Source: GH45 sp046704385 (GTDB lineage Bacteria > Bacteroidota > Bacteroidia > Bacteroidales > SZUA-534). Taken from it: 9,113 nucleotides of DNA. The notes beneath the pieces are model-generated. The model made no database searches and had not been told where the DNA came from. It saw nothing but the letters and a program-made list of their open reading frames with translations. Of this stretch, positions 1 through 7,300 are shown in pieces. The stretch is taken from NCBI GenBank assembly GCA_046704385.1, contig JBJKSB010000027.1, positions 1 to 9,113 of the forward strand. The letters run 5' to 3'. The position numbers and the translations under genes were made by a program. Every line of letters starts with the position of its first letter. Positions within the stretch are counted from its first letter, which is position 1.

Positions 1-811
1 ATGGTACGACCGTGAAAATCATCTGCATTTTGATGTTTGTGCCGACGACCATTGCCAACGTTATCAGGGCACTGCAAAATCGATTCATCCGAATATTGCC
101 AAAGCCATTGAACAAACACGCGGCGAGGTTCTGACTTATAATGATCATATTTGCGATGCCCGATTTTCAAAAAGCTGTGGTGGAGTTTCAGAACTATTTG
201 AAAACTGCTGGGAGCCGGTTCATCACGACTATTTACTACCGATCTTTGATTCCGGACAACAAAAAGAAATCCCTGATTTGACTATCGAAGCAAATGCAGA
301 ACTTTTTATAACGTATAATCCGCCTGCTTTTTGCAATACACACGATAAAAAAATTCTAAGCCAGGTTCTCAACAATTATGATCAAACCACCCATGATTTT
401 TTCAGATGGACGGTTAATTATACACAGGAAGAAATCAAAAAGCTTATTGAGCAAAAATCGGGTATGGAATTTGGGCAAATTTTAGATTTGATCCCTTTGC
501 AGCGAGGAAGTTCAGGTAGAATTATCCGGTTGAAAATTGTGGGTGTCAAAAAATCGTTTATTATCGGTAAAGAATTGGAAATCAGAAAATGGCTAAGCCC
601 GACACATCTTTACAGTTCTGCTTTTGTGGTTGAAAAAACGGTGGTGACAAATGGAGTCCCCGCTCATTTTAAATTAACCGGTTCCGGATGGGGACATGGT
701 GTGGGTTTATGCCAGATTGGAGCAGCCGTAATGGGTGAGCAAGGCTTTAATTATTTGGAAATTTTAAATCATTATTATAAAAATGCAGTAGTGCAGAAAA
801 TGTATGGTTAG
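1..811 (+). CDS. SpoIID/LytB-domain protein, 3' part (5' end outside window)
   Basis: The reading frame is open from base 2 to the TAG at 809-811, so 269 C-terminal residues are visible and the start lies upstream. A TTG at 278 falls inside the conserved domain and is not the start. Numbering from the first full codon, the fragment shows a Cys/His cluster VCADDHCQRYQG (residues 12-23), a TRGEVL segment (39-44), SKSCGGVSE (56-64) and the C-terminal signature GSGWGHGVGLCQIGAA (227-242), followed by a YLEILNHYY segment. These are hallmarks of the SpoIID/LytB (amidase enhancer) family. The founding SpoIID is a lytic transglycosylase acting on peptidoglycan glycan strands from which stem peptides have been removed; LytB stimulates an amidase. 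The family's catalytic Glu would lie N-terminal to this fragment, so activity cannot be judged. Location is presumably periplasmic or surface, but no signal peptide can be seen. The AmpG-like and NamZ-like genes nearby support a cell-wall role. Confidence 0.9.
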   Translation, partial: WYDRENHLHFDVCADDHCQRYQGTAKSIHPNIAKAIEQTRGEVLTYNDHICDARFSKSCGGVSELFENCWEPVHHDYLLPIFDSGQQKEIPDLTIEANAELFITYNPPAFCNTHDKKILSQVLNNYDQTTHDFFRWTVNYTQEEIKKLIEQKSGMEFGQILDLIPLQRGSSGRIIRLKIVGVKKSFIIGKELEIRKWLSPTHLYSSAFVVEKTVVTNGVPAHFKLTGSGWGHGVGLCQIGAAVMGEQGFNYLEILNHYYKNAVVQKMYG

Positions 812-859
812 TGGCTAATCAAGTATAATATTTCTGGTATATTCACCCTTATAATCCTT

Positions 860-876
860 CCGAAAATCAAGTTCGG
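860..876. repeat. Short palindrome CCGAA-7 nt-TTCGG
   Basis: CCGAA at 860-864 pairs with TTCGG at 872-876 around a 7-base loop, 49 bases after the SpoIID-like stop codon. No T-tract follows, so it is a poor intrinsic terminator. It resembles the short CCGAAA...TTCGG hairpins scattered between genes in many Bacteroidota genomes; that link is from memory of the pattern, not from a search. Confidence 0.4.
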
Positions 877-956
877 GGCAGACTGTCAAGCTAAGGTTTA
901 ATTTAAATCAAAAAGAAAATTAAAAAAATGGTAAAAACCTCGTTATTAAGCTTTTT

Positions 957-1066
957 TCCCTCACTGAGGGAAAATCCCGACAGGGAAAAGGGTGAAAAAA
1001 AGTTAAATCAAAAATATACAAATTTGTACCCCTCTGTCCTGTCGGACATCTCCCCTAATCAGGGGA
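957..1066. repeat. Inverted-repeat element with self-palindromic arms
   Basis: The left arm (957-992) contains the palindrome TCCCTCACTGAGGGA (957-971), then TCCC-GACA-GGGA (975-986). The right arm (1029-1066) contains, in mirrored order, GTCC-TGTC-GGAC (1036-1047) and TCCCCT-AATC-AGGGGA (1051-1066). The reverse complement of the right arm aligns with the left arm with a few mismatches and small indels around a perfect shared core, CCGACAGG (977-984, and CCTGTCGG at 1038-1045). A 36-base AT-rich stretch (993-1028) separates the arms. The element could fold as two pairs of small hairpins or as one long stem. The pattern recalls non-autonomous dispersed intergenic repeats of Bacteroidota, similar in concept to REP/MITE elements. 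No transposase gene lies in the window. Confidence 0.75.
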
Positions 1067-1123
1067 GAACGAAGAAATTAAAGCCTATATTTAATAAATT
1101 AAATTCAGTAGAATTTTCTGTTG

Positions 1124-1186
1124 TCTTTACGACTACTTCTTTGAGAGGCCTATCCCGATGAGGTACCAGTATCGGGAAGGTAAAGA
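1124..1186. repeat. Nested inverted repeat (two-step stem)
   Basis: The outer arms TCTTTAC (1124-1130) and GTAAAGA (1180-1186) are perfect reverse complements. Inside them, TCCCGAT (1153-1159) and ATCGGGA (1171-1177) form a second perfect 7-base pair around an 11-base loop containing GGTACC. The outer and inner stems are offset: 22 unpaired bases on the left side and 2 on the right. The element ends 68 bases before the permease start, so in the permease transcript it could form a 5' leader structure. It could equally be another dispersed repeat copy or terminate upstream transcription, although no T-tract follows. Confidence 0.6.
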
Positions 1187-1254
1187 GGATAAATTATTAC
1201 ACAATATGCATAAAATGCCACTATTTTATTTACACTAAATACTTAAAATCCAAA

Positions 1255-2547
1255 ATGTCGCAACACTCAAAACAAAGAAATCCCTGGCTTTGGGTCCCCA
1301 GCCTTTATTTTGCTGAAGGTGTTCCCTATGTGATGGTTATGACACTGTCGGTCATTTTCTACAAGCGCATGGATATTTCCAATTCCGATATTGCTTTGTA
1401 TACCAGCTGGCTCTATTTGCCTTGGGTAATCAAACCCCTTTGGAGCCCATTTGTAGATATACTAAAAACCAAAAGATGGTGGATTGTCACCATGCAATTG
1501 TTGGTGGGAGCCGGTTTAGCCGGTGTTGCCCTGACCATTCCCATGCCTTCGTTTTTTCAATATACACTGGCATTTTTCTGGTTACTGGCATTCAGCTCGG
1601 CTACTCATGACATTGCTGCCGACGGATTTTATATGTTAGGATTGTCGCAGTACAGCCAGACCTATTTTGTAGGCATAAGGAGTACCTTTTACCGGATAGC
1701 CATGTTATCAGGCCAGGGATTGCTGGTTATCCTGGCCGGATACTTCGAATCGAGCCTGGGAAATGTTCGCATTGCATGGAAACTGGTGTTTCTAATAGTC
1801 GCTTCACTGTTTGCTTTATTCTCACTGTATCATAGCTGGATTTTACCCCAACCCGACGATGATAAAAGCCGTTCAGAATCCCTGAAAAAGATGCTGCATG
1901 AATTTGGTGAAACCTTTGTCAGTTTTTTCCAAAAGAAAAATATTTGGGTTTCTATCATTTTCTTACTCGTTTACCGATTAGGTGAATCCCAACTGGTAAA
2001 ACTGGCATCGCCTTTTTTGCTCGACCCTGTTGAAAAAAACGGGCTGGGATTGAGTACCAGTGAATTGGGTTTTATTTACGGTACCGTAGGAATTATTGCC
2101 TTATCGCTGGGTGGAATTATCGGCGGAATTGCCGCTTCAACCAAAGGCTTAAAATACTGGCTTTGGTGGATGGTACTGGCAATGAACCTCCCGAACCTGG
2201 TTTACCTTTACCTGTCTATTGCCATGCCTTCGTCAAGATTCATTATCAGCGCCTCGGTGGCTATTGAGCAATTTGGCTATGGTTTCGGCTTTACGGCTTA
2301 TATGCTGTATATGATCTATATTTCAGAAGGTGCCTTTAAAACAGCCCATTTTGCATTTACAACGGCTTTTATGGCTTTGGGCATGATGGTTCCGGGAATG
2401 ATAAGCGGCTGGTTACAGGAATTGATAGGATATCAAAACTTTTTTATCTGGGTAATGATATGCACCATTCCGGGGTTTGCGGTAATTCCTTTTCTGAAAG
2501 TTGATGAAAAATTCGGGATTAAAAAAGTGGTAAAGCCGGAAAACTAA
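1255..2547 (+). CDS. AmpG-like MFS permease (PAT/AmpG family)
   Basis: This 430-residue, highly hydrophobic protein has about 12 predicted membrane spans, a short cytoplasmic N-terminus, and a hydrophilic central loop (about residues 198-228) rich in Asp, Lys and Glu between the two six-helix halves. Family-typical features are the first helix with YFAEGVPY (18-25), the loop PWVIKPLWSPFVD (56-68) between helices 2 and 3, SATHDIAADGFYM (115-127) in helix 4, and EQFGYGFGFTAYM (338-350) in the second half. These match the AmpG/peptide-acetyl-CoA transporter branch of the major facilitator superfamily. E. coli AmpG imports GlcNAc-anhydroMurNAc muropeptides across the inner membrane for recycling; it is 491 residues with extra helices, so this protein is a shorter form. 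Substrate is inferred, not shown. The ATG at 1255 gives a normal N-terminus just ahead of helix 1. The NamZ-like lipoprotein downstream is convergent, and the SpoIID-like gene lies upstream on the same strand but 443 bases away, so co-transcription is doubtful. Confidence 0.87.
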   Translation: MSQHSKQRNPWLWVPSLYFAEGVPYVMVMTLSVIFYKRMDISNSDIALYTSWLYLPWVIKPLWSPFVDILKTKRWWIVTMQLLVGAGLAGVALTIPMPSFFQYTLAFFWLLAFSSATHDIAADGFYMLGLSQYSQTYFVGIRSTFYRIAMLSGQGLLVILAGYFESSLGNVRIAWKLVFLIVASLFALFSLYHSWILPQPDDDKSRSESLKKMLHEFGETFVSFFQKKNIWVSIIFLLVYRLGESQLVKLASPFLLDPVEKNGLGLSTSELGFIYGTVGIIALSLGGIIGGIAASTKGLKYWLWWMVLAMNLPNLVYLYLSIAMPSSRFIISASVAIEQFGYGFGFTAYMLYMIYISEGAFKTAHFAFTTAFMALGMMVPGMISGWLQELIGYQNFFIWVMICTIPGFAVIPFLKVDEKFGIKKVVKPEN

Positions 2548-2758
2548 TCAGACAAGATAACCCTCAAATCTGCTAAATAAAAAATTAATTTGGGTTCAAC
2601 AAAACCATTTTTATAGTTAGAATTTTTTAACTACCAAAGGCACCAAAATACACGAAATAGCATTTGAAAGAAGATTTCTCTCTTCGTTCGAAATGACAAT
2701 TTAACCTATAAGTAATGTATGCGAAGAATCTTAATATTTTAGCCAGCCAGCAGTGATT
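2548..2758. other. Convergent intergenic gap with repeat remnants and weak hairpins
   Basis: This 211-base gap lies between the stop codons of the permease (+) and the NamZ-like gene (-). Just after the permease, AACCC (2559-2563) and GGGTT (2592-2596) can pair, extended by AAAT/ATTT with a two-base bulge and an 18-base loop; T-rich sequence follows from 2608. This is at best a weak terminator. Further on lies a segment with CTCTTCGTTCGAAATGACA (2679-2697) and an inverted partner CGAAGAATCTT (2722-2732), looking like a degraded dispersed repeat. No coding potential was recognised. Confidence 0.5.
2671..2732. repeat. Degenerate intergenic repeat remnant
   Basis: AAGATTTCTCTCTTCG (2671-2686) is an imperfect inverted match, with an insertion, to CGAAGAATCTT (2722-2732). 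The stretch ending in TTCGAAATGACA is the type of sequence (CTTCG...GAATGACA) often seen between genes in Bacteroidota and other AT-rich bacteria. It sits at the 3' ends of two converging genes. Copy number in the genome is unknown. Confidence 0.4.
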
Positions 2759-4057
2759 TTATTTGTACAGATAATACTTTTTTGATAATTGCCTGAAGGC
2801 CTCAACATCTTTGTTCCAATAGGCTTCAATTACAGAATAATCCTGTTTTTCAGTAATAGCCTTTTGAATAAAATGGGTACCGCAAACAATATCAAACATC
2901 TCCTTTTTCGATTTATCTACGTTAAACGGTTTAAAGTCCGGATTTAATTTCATAGCCTCAATTAAAAAATGAAACTGTATTCCGGTTAAATCTACAGTCT
3001 TAAAATCAGTAATATGAATCTGGGCACCCTGCAACTCCTGCCCGGCTTTCGACTGGTAATAGGGTTTATAATAAATTGGTCGGAAAATAACGCCACGTAA
3101 TCCCAGGTTATTCAGGTTTTTACATAACAATTCGGCATTAATATCAGGAGTAACCAGTGTTTGAAATGGCAAAGTATAACCAATACCAATATAGTTTGGG
3201 TCGAGTTCGCCAATAATTCCGGTGCTGGCATAATAAAAGGCCGTTTGCCAGGTTGGGATGTGGGGCGAAGTAGGAACCCATACCAAACCGGTTTCATCAT
3301 AAGTCATATCGCGGTGCCATCCTGCCATCTTTACTACCTGGATGTCGCATTTTTTGCCATCCGTCAACAAACCTTCATTATTTAAAAACAGCGCTAACTC
3401 ACCGCAAGTCATTCCATATACATAAGGAATATTATAACGGCTTACAAAGGAATAAAGGCCATCCTCCACCAAAGAACCTTCAATCCGGTCTCCACCCAGG
3501 GGATTGGGACGATCCAAAATTAAAAGGCTTTTACCGAAATCAGAGGCAGCCTCCATCACCTGCCCCATTGTGCTTATGTAAGTATAGGAGCGCACCCCTA
3601 TATCCTGTATATCATAAACCAGGATATCAATCATATCCATAGCCTGCTTATTGGGTTTTTTATCCTTACCATAAAGAGAAAATACAGGAATACCGGTTTT
3701 GGCATCAACCTGATTTTTCACATGGTCACCTGCCGAAAAATCACCACGAACCCCATGTTCAGGGGCAAACAGAGCCACAAGGTTAACTTCCTTATTCTCG
3801 TAAAGAATATCGATAGTTGATTTCAAATGACTGTCAACACCGGTGGGATTCGTTACCAACCCGACCCTTTTTCCTTTAAGCAATTCAAATCCTGATTTTT
3901 GCAGCATCTCAACTCCAAGTTTGAATTCTTCTTTTGCCACTGGCACTACAGTATCCTTAACTTGTGGTTCAAGTGTAGACTGAACCACCACTTGCTTGGG
4001 TTTACATCCCAAAAGGTTTAATAAGATGAATGCAAAAAGTAAATATATGGTCTTCAT
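2759..4057 (-). CDS. namZ: DUF1343/NamZ-family (GH171) exo-N-acetylmuramidase-like lipoprotein
   Basis: This is a 432-residue protein read from the ATG at 4057; the frame extends one codon further to a TTG at 4060, but ATG is preferred. The N-terminus is a lipoprotein signal: a hydrophobic stretch ending in LLGC, with lipid-attachment Cys18. The residues after Cys18 (KPKQVVV) lack the acidic export signal known from surface lipoproteins of some Bacteroidota, which hints at a periplasm-facing anchor. The rest matches the DUF1343 family: GLVTNPTG (66-73), APEHGVRGDFSAGDHV (98-113, Glu100 in the invariant PEHG), IDILVYDIQDIGVRSYTYI (143-161), LDRPNPLGG (181-189), GMTCGELALF (215-224), PTSPHIPT (262-269) and AQIHITD (345-351). 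Bacillus subtilis NamZ, founder of GH171, removes MurNAc from non-reducing ends of peptidoglycan fragments. The region normally reading like EGTNxSxGRGTxxPF is here GELDPNYIGIGYTLPF (283-298), so exact specificity is uncertain. It is convergent with the AmpG-like permease and divergent from the hybrid regulator. Confidence 0.87.
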   Translation of the reverse strand: MKTIYLLFAFILLNLLGCKPKQVVVQSTLEPQVKDTVVPVAKEEFKLGVEMLQKSGFELLKGKRVGLVTNPTGVDSHLKSTIDILYENKEVNLVALFAPEHGVRGDFSAGDHVKNQVDAKTGIPVFSLYGKDKKPNKQAMDMIDILVYDIQDIGVRSYTYISTMGQVMEAASDFGKSLLILDRPNPLGGDRIEGSLVEDGLYSFVSRYNIPYVYGMTCGELALFLNNEGLLTDGKKCDIQVVKMAGWHRDMTYDETGLVWVPTSPHIPTWQTAFYYASTGIIGELDPNYIGIGYTLPFQTLVTPDINAELLCKNLNNLGLRGVIFRPIYYKPYYQSKAGQELQGAQIHITDFKTVDLTGIQFHFLIEAMKLNPDFKPFNVDKSKKEMFDIVCGTHFIQKAITEKQDYSVIEAYWNKDVEAFRQLSKKYYLYK

Positions 4058-4169
4058 CAACTAGATTTAATTGGAGATTTTTAAATATGCCTCCAAATAA
4101 AGTAAAATATTTTAGAAAATGGAATAGTTGGGGGTTTTATCAGAATTGAGGATATTTAAATTTCAAATA

Positions 4170-4193
4170 AGTTAATATTAAAGTTAATATTAA
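4170..4193. repeat. Tandem 12-bp repeat AGTTAATATTAA x2, each with a 10-bp palindrome
   Basis: AGTTAATATTAA occurs twice with no gap (4170-4181 and 4182-4193), without mismatches. Each copy contains the perfect palindrome TTAATATTAA, so two symmetric sites sit 12 bases apart centre to centre. The pair lies about 113 bases upstream of the NamZ-like start and 200 bases upstream of the regulator start. The arrangement suits a dimeric regulator binding site, but the sequence is pure A/T apart from one G per copy in a very AT-rich region, so function is unproven. Confidence 0.65.
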
Positions 4194-4282
4194 ACCATAA
4201 AAAACAAACTTAATTTGAACATAGTTTTTTGTGAAAATGAATGAATTAAATAATTTCATTATTTTTAATCATAAAAATTGAG

Positions 4283-4331
4283 CTGAAAGTCATTCAAATC
4301 TTTTATTATTCAATTTATTTTGTACTTTCAG
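4283..4331. promoter_or_regulatory. Inverted repeat CTGAAAGT ... ACTTTCAG upstream of the regulator
   Basis: CTGAAAGT (4283-4290) and ACTTTCAG (4324-4331) are perfect 8-base reverse complements separated by 33 bases. The right arm overlaps a smaller palindrome, TTTCAGTTGAAA (4326-4337). The weak -7-like TTATTTTG (4315-4322) lies just inside the right arm, so a protein bound to both arms would straddle the proposed promoter of the regulator. Alternatively it could be a transcript hairpin with a large loop. Confidence 0.35.
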
Positions 4332-4393
4332 TTGAAATTACGCTATAGGGTTTATTTTTTATTCAAGAGGGTTTTCCTTATTAATTCAATTAC

Positions 4394-7300
4394 ATGAAAA
4401 ATTTCTTAGGATATTTATTTGTTTTATTAATTCTTTTAGATTCAAATTCAATATTCCCTCAACCCAAACACCTAAATTTCAATAAAATAGATATTGATAA
4501 TGGTTTAAAAAGCAATGATATTGAAACGATATTTCAAGACAGTTATGGTTTTCTTTGGTTTGGATTTAAAGAGTTGTACCGTTATGACTCCCATAATATA
4601 AGGATTTACAAAAAAAATTCTGCTCAACCTGATTCTTATCCTGCGAATTTGACATTTTGCATTTTTGAAGATTCACAAAGAAATTTATGGGTAGGTACCA
4701 ACATCGGATTACTTAAATATGATCGGGAACATGATCAATTTGTAAATTCTGACTTGAAAGGATTAGGAGCCGTTCGGTCAATTGTTGAACAAAAAGATGG
4801 TATCCTTTGGATTGGAACATCCACCGGGCTTTATAAGTTTAATGTTTCTGGAAACGAAATATCAAATGTTAATTATTTGGAGCACAATAAAACGGAAGGG
4901 GTATACCCATACATAACAACACTTTATTTAGATAATGATAATAATTTATACATTGGCTCATTTACTAATAGTATATTGGTAAAATTCAATATTGAAAAAA
5001 ACACCTTTGATTATTTCGATTTACCCGATTATGTAAAAGGTCTGGGTGAAAAGCCGTTTATTATAAAAATTACCAATGATCAGCTCGGAAATATTTGGAT
5101 TGGATTAAGAGAAAACGGAGTTTTAAAATATAATCTTCAAACACAAAATTGGCAACTATACCCATTATCGTTACTTAATTCAATAAAATTAAAAAGCCAG
5201 GTGATGAGTTTATGTGCTTTAGGAAATGGAAATATCTTAATAGGGACAAACGGCGGAGGATTGACATTTTTTGATACTGAAAAAAATAATTTTAATTACT
5301 ATAAAAATGACATCCGTGACGATAAATCATTAAGTTCAGATGTTGTCACTTGTATATATGAAGATCCAAATGGAATTATTTGGGTGGGCACTCAATTCGG
5401 AGGATTAAATTACATTGATATTTATGAGAAAAAATTTAAAGTGTTTCAGCCCAATATTTTTTCATCTAGCTCATTATCAAATAAATATATAAATGATATT
5501 ATTGAGGACACTAACGGTATTATTTGGATTGCGACGGATAAAGGTGGACTAAACAGATTTGATCCTAAAAGTGGTAAATTCAAAGCATATAGATACGATC
5601 CTTCTAACATAAATAGCATTGGAAACAATAACCTGACCAAGCTTGCAATTGATAAAAATGGAAATATTTGGTCAACAAACTGGGAAGGTGGTTTAAATAA
5701 ATGCAATCCGGTAACCGGGACTTTTACAAACTTTTGGAATGATCCATCAAATCCGGAATCTCTTGGAGGAAACAATACTATTAACATTTTCATCGATCAT
5801 AATCAAAATTTGTGGGTTTCTAACCATTATGGTCCCGGCCCCTTCAATCAGATTCTCTATAACAAGAGCCATAAGTTTCAAAAATTTCCCAATTTAAAAG
5901 GTAATGAAATATGCTCCAATTTTCCTGTAAATGTTTATTTTCAGGATGAAAAAAACAATATCTGGATGGGAGGTCTGGAGGGTGGTCTAGATATATACAA
6001 TACCGTTACAAAGACATACCACACTTATTACTCTAACGATTCTCTTTCAAATACTGAGTCAATATCCTATATGGTTAATTGCATTTTCCAGGATAATAAA
6101 AATCAGATATGGGTAGGAACTGAAAATGGTGGGTTGTACTTATTTAATAAAAGTGATTCAACATTTTCAAATATTAACCATAAAGAGAATATTGGCCTTG
6201 AAAATGTTCGTTCAATACTTCAAGATGATAATAATAATTTCTGGTTTGGTACCTCCAATGGATTAATAAAATATAATCGCAATACCAAAGAATCCAGAAC
6301 TTATAATATGGAGGACGGCTTGCCATCGAACGAGTTTATAAAAAGCTCAGCGTTAAAAGCAAAAAATGGCCTTTTTTACTTTGGTACAGCTAATGGTTTT
6401 ATTTCTTTTAACCCTGAAAAAATAAAAGACAATCCTATTATTCCACCTGTATATATTCTACAACTTAAAATTAATGGCAAACCTGTAATAGTGGATTCGC
6501 TGTTTAATAACCATATTGTATTAAAAAAAGATATTTCGATAACAAACAAATTTACACTTAAATACAACGAAAATAATTTTAGTTTCAGTTTTGTGGGAAT
6601 AAATTTTACTTCCCCGGGAAAAAACCAGTACAAATATATGCTTGAGGGCTTCAATAAAGGTTGGATTAATAATGACAACCAAAAAACTGCAAATTATACA
6701 AATATTGACCCCGGAACATATACTTTTAAGGTAATTGCCAGCAACAATGATGAGATTTGGAATGAAAAAGGTTGTTCTGTACAATTAAAAATTCTTCCGC
6801 CATTCTGGAAAACCTATTGGTTTTATTTAATATATGTTCTGATTTTTATAGGAATTGAGATTTTAACCAGAAGAGTTATTATTGAACGAATAAATCTTTT
6901 GAATAAAATTAAAATAGAAAAACTACAATCTGAAATGGTAAAAAAAGAAAACGAGTTGGATAAACAACGAATTAAATTCTTTTTCAACATTTCGCATGAA
7001 TTCAGGACTCCGCTTACTCTCATTTTAGGACCAGTCGAGAATTTAATAGAAGATACAAAAGATGACTTGTTGAAACAAAAATACTTGTCGATTAAATCGA
7101 ACGCAGATCATCTCTTAAGACTGGTAAACCAACTTCTTGACCTTCGCAAACTTGAATCGGATAAGATAAAACTTGAATTAGTTGAAAAAGATATTTCTGA
7201 TTATATTCAAAGTATTTACAGCTCATTTAATTATTTAGCAAATAAGCATAAAATAACCTATTCTTTTTCCTCAGAATCAGAATCATATCAAGGGTTTTTT

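Larger units (their letters stand above)
812..1254. other. 443-base intergenic region made of repeat elements, no credible gene
   Basis: This gap separates the SpoIID-like gene from the permease. Three palindromic units stand out: a short hairpin at 860-876, a large double-armed inverted repeat at 957-1066, and a nested inverted repeat at 1124-1186. The spaces between them are AT-rich. A 77-codon frame at 928-1161 runs straight through the repeats; its product has no domain character and its composition simply reads out the palindromes, so it is not called as a gene. I found no convincing Bacteroidota promoter (TAnnTTTG at -7) for the permease; its leader just before 1255 is AT-rich with no Shine-Dalgarno sequence. 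No tRNA or other structured RNA was recognised. Confidence 0.7.
4058..4393. promoter_or_regulatory. 336-base divergent intergenic region (NamZ-like gene / hybrid regulator)
   Basis: This very AT-rich region must hold promoters for both the minus-strand NamZ-like gene and the plus-strand regulator. Two symmetrical elements are visible: a tandem palindrome at 4170-4193 and an 8-base inverted repeat at 4283-4331. TTATTTTG at 4315-4322 is one mismatch from the Bacteroidota -7 consensus TAnnTTTG and would give a regulator leader of about 65 bases, but no properly spaced -33 TTTG was found, so it is only a weak candidate. On the minus strand, TTATTTG-like sequences (around 4094-4100 and 4164-4170) are similarly weak candidates. 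No open frame of note. Confidence 0.5.

Noticed and set aside
278..811. TTG at 278 as the start of a 177-residue protein
   Set aside because: The same frame is open back to base 2 and encodes conserved SpoIID motifs upstream of 278, so the gene is longer and enters from outside the window.
928..1161. 77-codon open frame on the plus strand in the permease upstream gap
   Set aside because: It reads through two inverted-repeat elements, has no recognisable domain, and its residue pattern follows the palindromes.
3161..3385. 74-codon plus-strand frame opposite the NamZ-like gene
   Set aside because: It lies entirely antisense to a well-conserved domain and shows no independent features.
4058..4060. 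TTG one codon upstream of the ATG as start of the NamZ-like gene
   Set aside because: The adjacent ATG gives a normal lipoprotein signal peptide; the extra residue adds nothing.
4170..4193. CRISPR-like or satellite repeat array
   Set aside because: Only two short copies without spacers; no cas genes or further repeats in the window.
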